From the NCBI RefSeq assembly GCF_014195485.1, contig NZ_JACIBU010000001.1:3658001-3722000 (forward strand): a stretch of DNA of 64,000 nt, given 5' to 3'. The DNA is from Modestobacter versicolor (GTDB lineage: Bacteria > Actinomycetota > Actinomycetes > Mycobacteriales > Geodermatophilaceae). The notes beneath the pieces are model-generated. The model worked only from the letters and a program-made list of their open reading frames with translations, was not told where the DNA came from and searched no databases. A program made the position numbers and the translations under genes. Of the stretch, positions 58,587 to 64,000 are shown one piece after another (the first letter of the stretch is position 1; the number at the start of each line of letters is the position of its first letter).

Positions 58587-59452
58587 TGCTGGTCTGGCCG
58601 GTGGTCGCGGTCCTCGGGTTCGTCGTGCTGGCCGCGCTGGTCGTGGCTCTCGCGCAGAGCTCGACCGCGCGCTACGAGTTCGAACGCAACCAGGTGCAGG
58701 GGCAGCGCCAGCAGGCAGCGGTGCCGGCGGCCGCGGAGCCGGTCCTGGTCGGGGCGGCCACGGTGGCCCGGCCGGTGGCCGGTGGCGGGGCCGCCGTCGA
58801 GGAGATCGCGCCCGAGCTGCTCGGCGCCGCGGCGCACCCCGCCGGCAAGCGGGTCGCCGAGCCGCTGACACCGCCCGCGTGGTGGCTGGTCCAGGAGGAC
58901 GCGAGCGGCGCGATCGAGCGCGTCGTGGACGGTCCCTTCCACGACCGGATGGAGGCCGACTGGGCCGCCCTGGCCGGTGGCTCGGCCGAGGCGGGTCGCC
59001 CCGTGTACGGCGTGCTGCGGCTCGACGGCCGGCTGGTGCGCCGGCAGTCGCCGCAGGAGCAGGCCTGGCTGGCCGAGCTCGGTGAGCAGCTCGACCGGCT
59101 GCCCGAGGACTGGGACGGGCCGCTGGCCGACGAGGACGAGCTGGTGACCCTGGTGGTCGAGGTCGCCGCCGCGCTGGTCGAGGCGGGGCTTCCGCTGCAC
59201 GACTGCGCGGGTGACGGCGTGTCCGGCGGCGTCTGCCTGACGCCGGAGCCGAGCCGGGGCGGGGTGCTGGTCAGCTGGCACCAGCACGACCGGATGAGCC
59301 GGGAGCAGGTGCGGGGTGCGGAGACCGACGCGGCCGTGCAGCAGACGATGAACGGTGCGATCACCGACTGCCTGCGCCAGTTGGGCTTCGACGCCGAGTC
59401 GCTGGGGGAGTCCGGCTGCTCGCTGGTCACCGCCGCCGAGCGGTGGTGGTGA
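58586..59452 (+). CDS. membrane-anchored hypothetical protein (288 aa)
   Basis: One N-terminal TM helix (LVWPVVAVLGFVVLAALVVA) and a soluble region. The latter contains PPAWWLVQEDASGAIERVVD, FHDRMEADWAALAGGSAEAG, YGVLRLDGRLVRRQSPQEQA and a late ALVEAGLPLHDCAGDGVSGG. No enzyme family is recognised. It overlaps the preceding small gene and may work with it. Confidence 0.6.
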   Translation: MLVWPVVAVLGFVVLAALVVALAQSSTARYEFERNQVQGQRQQAAVPAAAEPVLVGAATVARPVAGGGAAVEEIAPELLGAAAHPAGKRVAEPLTPPAWWLVQEDASGAIERVVDGPFHDRMEADWAALAGGSAEAGRPVYGVLRLDGRLVRRQSPQEQAWLAELGEQLDRLPEDWDGPLADEDELVTLVVEVAAALVEAGLPLHDCAGDGVSGGVCLTPEPSRGGVLVSWHQHDRMSREQVRGAETDAAVQQTMNGAITDCLRQLGFDAESLGESGCSLVTAAERWW

Positions 59453-59465
59453 CGGCCCGCTGACG

Positions 59466-61133
59466 TCAGCCGGCGTCGGCCCAGGACCCGACGACGGCGA
59501 CGTCCAGCGGGAAGTCGACCGGGAAGCCGCCGAACAGCAGCCGACCGGCCTCGGCGGCGGCCCGGCGCACCTCGTCGCTGACCGCGTCGGCCAGCTCGGC
59601 CGGGGTGTGCACGAGCACCTCGTCGTGCAGGAAGAAGACCAGATGCGGGCGCTCGGCGAGGGCCCCGGAGCCCAGCCGCCACAGCCGGTTGCGGAGATCG
59701 GCGAGCCAGCACAGCGCCCACTCCGCGCCGGTGCCCTGGACGACGAAGTTGCGGGTGAAGCGGCCCCAGGCGCGGCGGTGCCGGTCGCGGTCCTCGCGCG
59801 AGCCGCCCGGGTCGGCGGGCTCGCCGAGGTCGACCCCCTGCTCGGCCCACTCGCCGGTCGGCACCGGCGACCCGCGGCCGAGCAGCGTGTGCACCACCTC
59901 GCCGCGCTCCCCGGCGCGGGCGGCCTCCTCGACCAGGCCGATCGCCCGCGGGTAGCGGCGGGTGAGCCGCGGCATCATCCGGCCGCTCTCGCCGCGGGTG
60001 CCGCCGTACATCGCGCCGAGCATCCCGACCTTGGCCTCGGCCCGGGTCGCGACCGCGCCGCTGTCGACCATGCCCTGGTAGAGGTCGGACGCCCGGGCCG
60101 CCTCGGCCATCGCCGCGTCGCCGCTCATCCCGGCCAGCACCCGCGGCTCCAGCTGGGCGACGTCGGCCACCACGAACCGCCAGCCCTCGTCGGCGACCGC
60201 CGCCGGCCGCACCTGCAGCGGCACCGACAGCGCGCCGCCGCCGTTGGACGCCCACCGCCCGGTGACCACCCCGCCCGGCACGAAGTACGACCGGAACCGG
60301 CCGTCGCGCGCCCAGGTGTCCAGCCAGTTCCAGCCGTTGGCCTGCAGCAGTCGGGAGAGCTTCTTGTACTCCAGCAGCGGTGGGACGCACGGGTGGTCGA
60401 GCTGCTCGAGGGTCCACGAGCGGGTGTCGGGGACCGGCAGGCCCGCCGCCTGCAGCGCGCGCAGCAGCCCGGTGGGGGAGTCGGGGTTCAGGTCGGGCAC
60501 CCGCAGCGCCGCGCGGATCTCGGCCAGCAGCTGCTCGAGCACCGCCGGCCGCTGACCCGGCGCCGGCCGGGGGCCGAGCAGCTCGGTGAGCAGCCGGTCG
60601 TGCACGTCGGCGCGCCAGGGCAGCCCGGCGTGGGTCATCTCGGCGGCCACCAGCGCGCCGGAGCACTCGGCGGCCAGCAGCAGCCCGAGCCGCCCGCGCT
60701 GGGCCGACGCGGCCAGGGCCGCCTGCTGGCGGTCGTGCTCGGCGGCCGGGTCGAGCCGGTCGGCGGGGTCGGCCAGCGGGAACAGCGCCGGGTCGCCGGG
60801 CACCACCGGCTCCAGCGCCCGCCACCCCTCGGCGTCCGGCCCGCGCAGCACGGCCTGGTCGACGAACGGCGACCGGCGGAGCACGGCGTGGCAGAGCCGC
60901 AGGTCGACGCAGCGCTCGACCCGGACCCCGGCGTCCAGCAGGGCCGGGTACCAGCGGGTGGTGTCGTCCCAGACCCACCGCGGCCGCTCGGCCTCCCGGT
61001 CGCGGACGAACGCGGGCAGCTCGTCGGCCGGCAGCGTCCGCACCGCGCCGTCGGCGAGCTCGCGCACCTCGACGGCGTCGCCGGGGCGGCGGGTGAGCAG
61101 CACCCGCACCGCCGGGGCCTCCGGGACCGTCAC
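59466..61133 (-). CDS. family A DNA polymerase-like protein with exonuclease-like N-terminus (555 aa)
   Basis: C-terminal polymerase domain with motif A FVVADVAQLEPRVLAGMSG, motif B AKVGMLGAMYGGTRGE and motif C HLVFFLHDEVLVHTP, all matching PolA-type enzymes (Asp in A, HDE in C). N-terminal 170 residues look like a degenerate 3'-5' exonuclease domain (VWDDTTRWYPALLDAGVRVE; RCVDLRLCHAVLRR) with partial acidic sites. Such short, actinobacterial 'bifunctional 3-5 exonuclease/DNA polymerase' proteins are annotated widely but poorly studied; a repair role is likely. Confidence 0.88.
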   Translation of the reverse strand: MTVPEAPAVRVLLTRRPGDAVEVRELADGAVRTLPADELPAFVRDREAERPRWVWDDTTRWYPALLDAGVRVERCVDLRLCHAVLRRSPFVDQAVLRGPDAEGWRALEPVVPGDPALFPLADPADRLDPAAEHDRQQAALAASAQRGRLGLLLAAECSGALVAAEMTHAGLPWRADVHDRLLTELLGPRPAPGQRPAVLEQLLAEIRAALRVPDLNPDSPTGLLRALQAAGLPVPDTRSWTLEQLDHPCVPPLLEYKKLSRLLQANGWNWLDTWARDGRFRSYFVPGGVVTGRWASNGGGALSVPLQVRPAAVADEGWRFVVADVAQLEPRVLAGMSGDAAMAEAARASDLYQGMVDSGAVATRAEAKVGMLGAMYGGTRGESGRMMPRLTRRYPRAIGLVEEAARAGERGEVVHTLLGRGSPVPTGEWAEQGVDLGEPADPGGSREDRDRHRRAWGRFTRNFVVQGTGAEWALCWLADLRNRLWRLGSGALAERPHLVFFLHDEVLVHTPAELADAVSDEVRRAAAEAGRLLFGGFPVDFPLDVAVVGSWADAG

Positions 61134-61167
61134 GACGGCAGTGTCGCCCGGGGGTCCGACGGTCCGG

Positions 61168-61788
61168 TCAGCGGCCGGACCACGCCGCGTCGAAGAAGCC
61201 GACCTCCAGCTGCATCGCCCGCCGGTAGGCCCGGTGCAGCTCCTGGTGCGCCGGGGCGGCGTCGAGCAGTTCCTCCAGGGTGCCGGCCAGCTCCTCGAAC
61301 GCCGGGTCGGCGTAGGTGGTGATCCACTCGGCGTAGTCGCCGGCGCCGGCCGCCTCCGGCCCGAGCGACTGCCCGAGGAAGGCGTACAGCCGCATGCACG
61401 GCACCATCGCCGCGCAGGTCAGCGCGGTGTCGCCGCGGAAGGCGGTGGCCAGCAGGAAGTCGGTGTAGGCGAGCGTGGCCGGCAGCGGCTCGACCCGGCC
61501 GAGGTCGATGTCCCAGCGCGCGGCGTAGGAGCCGTGCAGTCGCAGCTCCTCGCGCACCCCGGCGAGCAGGTCGGCGAAGGCGTCCAGCCCGGCCCGGTCG
61601 GTGCTGTGCGCAGCCCCGAGGGCGTAGGCCCGGGCGAAGGCCTCCAGGAAGAAGGCGTCCTGGGCGACGTAGCCGGCGAACCGCTCGCGCGGCAGCGAGC
61701 CGTCGGCCAGCGCGGTGACGAAAGGATGGGCCAGCGCTGCCTGGGCCAGGTCGGCGTTCTCCGCCCACAGGGCGGCCGAGGTGCTCAT
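61168..61788 (-). CDS. tenA: TenA-family thiaminase II/aminopyrimidine hydrolase (206 aa)
   Basis: All-helical haem-oxygenase-like fold: HPFVTALADGSLPRERFAGY, VAQDAFFLEAFARAYALGAA, and the catalytic Cys region CAAMVPCMRLYAFLGQSLG. TenA enzymes hydrolyse aminopyrimidine products of thiamin breakdown to hydroxymethylpyrimidine. ATG 61788 overlaps the stop of the second TenA-like gene, so both come from one message read leftward, beside the thiamin-regulated genes on the right. Confidence 0.9.
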   Translation of the reverse strand: MSTSAALWAENADLAQAALAHPFVTALADGSLPRERFAGYVAQDAFFLEAFARAYALGAAHSTDRAGLDAFADLLAGVREELRLHGSYAARWDIDLGRVEPLPATLAYTDFLLATAFRGDTALTCAAMVPCMRLYAFLGQSLGPEAAGAGDYAEWITTYADPAFEELAGTLEELLDAAPAHQELHRAYRRAMQLEVGFFDAAWSGR

Positions 61789-62381
61789 GCCGCCCCCATC
61801 GCCATGTCCCAGAACGCGGTCTCGGCGGCGACCAGCTCGATGAAGACCGCGTCGTCCACCGGGCCGCCCACGGCGTCGGCCGCCTGCGCCAGCCCGGCGA
61901 CGTAGCCGGCGAAGCCCGGCACGGTCCAGTGCTCGACGAACTCCCGGTACTCCGGGGCCCCGGGCAGCGCCGCGGACCAGGCGTCCAGGTAGGTGCGCTC
62001 GATCGTCCACAGCGCCTGCAGCGCGGTCGGGACGTCGGCGGCGTCGAGGCGCTCCAGCAGCGCGGCGTAGGCGGCGGTGGCCGGCAGCGCCGGGGCCGAG
62101 AGGTCGAGCGCGCGGACGGCGGCCTGCTCCTCGAACCAGGCCAGCTCCTCGACCAGCGCGACCAGCCCGCCGGCGAGCACCGCCTGGGCCGGGCGCGGGG
62201 CGCGGGCGAGCAGCCGGGCCTGGAAGCGCAGCAGGTCGGCGACGAAGCGCGCGTCCTGCACCAGCCAGGTGTCGAACGCCGCGCGCGGCACCGCACCGTC
62301 GCGCACCGCGGCGAGGAACGGGTGGGCAGTGGCGCCGCGCCAGGCGTCGGCGTGGCGCTGGAGCAGCTCGGCGACCGGCAC
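61785..62381 (-). CDS. second TenA-like protein lacking the catalytic Cys (198 aa)
   Basis: Same helical pattern as the next gene: HPFLAAVRDGAVPRAAFDTW, LVQDARFVADLLRFQARLLA, and WTIERTYLDAWSAALPG where the Cys position carries Glu/aromatic residues. This corresponds to the Cys-less TenA_E type, thought to act on amino-HMP or related breakdown products. GTG 62381 is supported by TAGAGT seven bases upstream and the absence of a better start; longer starts would run into the riboswitch region. Confidence 0.8.
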   Translation of the reverse strand: MPVAELLQRHADAWRGATAHPFLAAVRDGAVPRAAFDTWLVQDARFVADLLRFQARLLARAPRPAQAVLAGGLVALVEELAWFEEQAAVRALDLSAPALPATAAYAALLERLDAADVPTALQALWTIERTYLDAWSAALPGAPEYREFVEHWTVPGFAGYVAGLAQAADAVGGPVDDAVFIELVAAETAFWDMAMGAA

Positions 62382-62388
62382 GCGCCGG

Positions 62389-62394
62389 ACTCTA
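62389..62394 (-). promoter_or_regulatory. -10 box TAGAGT for the TenA pair
   Basis: TAGAGT on the minus strand lies seven bases before GTG 62381, a leaderless arrangement. It is back to back with the thiamin-transporter promoter at 62405. Confidence 0.55.
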
Positions 62395-62404
62395 CGAGAG
62401 GGCC

Positions 62405-62410
62405 TAGGGT
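62405..62410 (+). promoter_or_regulatory. -10 box TAGGGT for the riboswitch transcript
   Basis: TAGGGT would start a transcript near 62417, a few bases before the TPP aptamer, and so produce a riboswitch leader of about 110 nt. Confidence 0.5.
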
Positions 62411-62435
62411 GGGCGACGTCATGGCTCGAGGCCAT

Positions 62436-62523
62436 GTGCGGGAGCTCGGAGGACCGGGCTGAGAGGGCGGCTGACACGCCGCCGACCGCTGGAACCTGAC
62501 CGGGTAATGCCGGCGTAGGGAGC
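62436..62523 (+). ncRNA. TPP riboswitch (THI element)
   Basis: The conserved aptamer elements are in order: GGACCGGGCTGAGAGG (P2/P3 junction with CUGAGA), a GC-rich variable stem GGCGG/CCGCC, ACCTGACCGGGTAATGCCGG (the P4/P5 core, read in two parts) and CGTAGGGA. It ends a few bases before ATG 62530, and the last GGGAG is also the ribosome-binding site, so TPP binding probably hides it and blocks translation. Confidence 0.95.
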
Positions 62524-62529
62524 ACTGCC

Positions 62530-63867
62530 ATGAGCACGTCAGAGTCCGTCCGCACGCCCGCGGGCGACGCCCCGCTCACCCTCGGCGAACCGCCGGCCCG
62601 CACCCTGGGCACCCGCGACCAGCTGGGCCTGTTCGGCAACCTGGGCATCAGCCTGCTGCTGCCGGTCGCGGCCGTCTTCGTCGTCCTGCCCGACCGGCCG
62701 CTCGCGGTGACCCTCGGCGCGGTCGCCGTCGGCGCCGTCATCGGCGCGGTGCTGCTGGGCGCGGGCGCGGCGGCCGGGGCCCGCGAGGGCGTGCCGGCGA
62801 TGGTCCTGCTGCGCGGGCTGCTCGGCCGGCGGGCGTCCTACCTGCCCACCGCGTTCAACCTGGTGCAGTGCGTCGGCTGGGCCACCTTCGAGATCGTCAT
62901 CATCGCCGAGGCGGCCTCCCGGGTCCTCGACGCGCCGCGCTGGCCGTTCGTGCTGGCCGCCGGGGTGCTGGCCACCGCCATGGCGCTGCGCCCGCTCGGC
63001 GTGGTCCGGGTGCTGTCGCGCTACGCCGTCTGGGCCGCGCTGGCCGCGATCGTCTACTTGTACGTCCAGGTGCTCCGCGAGCCGCTGCCGCCGCTCACCG
63101 GGGGCGCCGGGACGTCGTTCTGGACGGCGGCGGACATCGTCATCGCGCTGCCGATCTCCTGGTTCCCGCTCGCCGCCGACTACACCCGGCACGCCCGCTC
63201 GGCCCGGGGCGCCTTCACCGGGGCCACGGTCGGCTACGGCATCGCCACCTTCGTGATGTTCACCCTGGGCGTGCTGGCGCTGGCGGCCTACGGCAGCGCC
63301 GGCCTGGACGTCGTCGACGCGCTGCTGGCCGTGCCGCTGGGCGCCCTCGCGGTGCTGGTGCTGATCACCGTCGAGCTGGACGAGGCGTTCGCGAACCTGT
63401 ACTCGACGGCGGTGTCGGCGCAGAACGTCGTCGCCCGCTGGGACCGCCGGGTGCTCGCGCTCGTCGTCGGCACGGTCGCCACGCTGCTGGCGCTGACCTT
63501 CGACATCGCCGCCTACGAGCCCTTCCTGTTCCTCATCGGCGCGGTGTTCGTGCCGCTGGTGGGCGTCTTCGTCGTCGCCTACTGGCTGCTGCCGCAGGGC
63601 CGCTGGGACACCTCGGACACCGCACCGGGCCGGCTGCTCCTGCTGCTGCCGTGGCTCGCCGGCTTCGTCGCCTACCAGCTGACGCTGCCCACGTACTTCT
63701 CCGGCGTCGGTGCGGGCTGGACGACGTGGTGGAGCGCCCGCCAGGGCGACCTGGGCATCGACCCGGCCAACGGCTGGTCGGCGTCGCTGGTCAGCCTGGC
63801 CGTCGCCGGGGTGCTCACCGCCCTGCTCGTGCTGCCCGGGGCCCGGCGCTCCCGCCGGCCCGCATGA
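62530..63867 (+). CDS. cytX: NCS1-family transporter, hydroxymethylpyrimidine/thiamin precursor type (445 aa)
   Basis: Twelve hydrophobic segments with the NCS1 start RDQLGLFGNLGISLLLPVAA, followed by FNLVQCVGWATFEIVIIAEA, ALPISWFPLAADYTRHARSA and FLFLIGAVFVPLVGVFVVAY. Purine-cytosine permease relatives behind THI elements (CytX) import hydroxymethylpyrimidine. Location immediately after a TPP riboswitch and before thiE supports that role; the symbol is given on this basis. Confidence 0.88.
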   Translation: MSTSESVRTPAGDAPLTLGEPPARTLGTRDQLGLFGNLGISLLLPVAAVFVVLPDRPLAVTLGAVAVGAVIGAVLLGAGAAAGAREGVPAMVLLRGLLGRRASYLPTAFNLVQCVGWATFEIVIIAEAASRVLDAPRWPFVLAAGVLATAMALRPLGVVRVLSRYAVWAALAAIVYLYVQVLREPLPPLTGGAGTSFWTAADIVIALPISWFPLAADYTRHARSARGAFTGATVGYGIATFVMFTLGVLALAAYGSAGLDVVDALLAVPLGALAVLVLITVELDEAFANLYSTAVSAQNVVARWDRRVLALVVGTVATLLALTFDIAAYEPFLFLIGAVFVPLVGVFVVAYWLLPQGRWDTSDTAPGRLLLLLPWLAGFVAYQLTLPTYFSGVGAGWTTWWSARQGDLGIDPANGWSASLVSLAVAGVLTALLVLPGARRSRRPA

Positions 63868-64000
63868 CGGCGCCGCTCGGCCGGCTGCACGTCCTCACCG
63901 ACGCCCGCGGCGGGCAGCCGGCCCTGGACGCCGTCGCCGCCGCGGTCGCTGCGGGTGCGCCGGTGGTGCAGGTGCGGGCCAAGGGCTGCACCGACCGGGA
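63864..64000 (+). CDS. thiE: thiamin-phosphate synthase ThiE, N-terminal part (cut by window end)
   Basis: ATG 63864 overlaps the transporter stop (ATGA). The 45 visible residues read APLGRLHVLTDARGG, then ALDAVAAAVAAGAPVVQVRA and KGCTDR. The LHVLTD strand and VQVR-x-K motif match the start of the ThiE TIM barrel, which joins hydroxymethylpyrimidine diphosphate and thiazole phosphate. It completes the thiamin cluster with tenA and the transporter. Confidence 0.9.
   Translation, partial: MTAPLGRLHVLTDARGGQPALDAVAAAVAAGAPVVQVRAKGCTDR

Overview
The window is very GC-rich DNA with dense, mostly C/G-ending codons, frequent GTG starts and ATGA/GTGA gene overlaps. It carries an ESX (type VII) secretion locus, the tRNA order Glu-Asp-Phe, an IclR-controlled protocatechuate operon and many TANNNT boxes 6-7 nt upstream of start codons. 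Together these point to an actinobacterium. From the flavour of the proteins I infer a member of the Geodermatophilaceae (Blastococcus/Geodermatophilus/Modestobacter), but this was not tested.

Layout. 1-1785: tail of a metallo-beta-lactamase-fold hydrolase and a GMC oxidoreductase. 1960-31148: a type VII secretion region. It holds a MinD/ParA-like ATPase, an EccA-like AAA+ protein fused to a beta-helix, an SseB-like protein and its partner, EccE, a Pro/Gly-rich WXG-like protein, a secretion-target protein and EccC on the minus strand. EccD, EccB and two WXG100 proteins follow on the plus strand. Next come a mycosin lacking its catalytic serine, a YbaB/EspL-like protein, a small target protein and an 8.07-kb effector frame. 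31212-32564: two membrane proteins. 32798-38964: 4-hydroxybenzoate/protocatechuate catabolism (pobA, iclR regulator, pcaHGBDC). 38968-48708: an envelope protein, a glycosyltransferase-like protein, a two-component system, three tRNAs, lipoproteins, a GtrA protein and a Rieske protein. 48819-53326: tRNA-Lys and a roughly 4.4-kb island bounded by a copy of the tRNA 3' end. 53355-59452: an F420-type reductase, an ECF sigma/anti-sigma pair, an ABC exporter and small proteins. 59466-64000: a family A DNA polymerase and a thiamin-salvage cluster with a TPP riboswitch.

Main discovery. From 21845 to 29917 one reading frame stays open for 2,690 codons. It starts with a CpnT-like WXG100 domain, a membrane hairpin and a long repetitive linker. 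It then encodes at least five dissimilar C-terminal toxin-like domains in a row, including a papain-like cysteine protease/deamidase fold and a RelA/SpoT-type nucleotidyltransferase. Between successive domains sit five small genes, all in the same +1 frame and all with their own ribosome-binding sites; they look like cognate immunity genes. No stop codon separates the toxin domains. The locus is therefore either one multi-warhead effector with nested, out-of-frame immunity genes, or a cassette array kept in frame for recombination. Cassettes 1 and 4 are paralogous in both toxin and immunity gene. A paralogue of immunity 2 sits as a stand-alone gene beside the SseB-like gene in the secretion locus.

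How the parts fit. EccB/C/D/E form the secretion channel and motor; the pseudo-mycosin would be structural; the WXG proteins and the giant effector are the likely cargo. The pob/pca genes convert 4-hydroxybenzoate to protocatechuate and then to 3-oxoadipate. The last genes recover and import thiamin precursors under TPP control.
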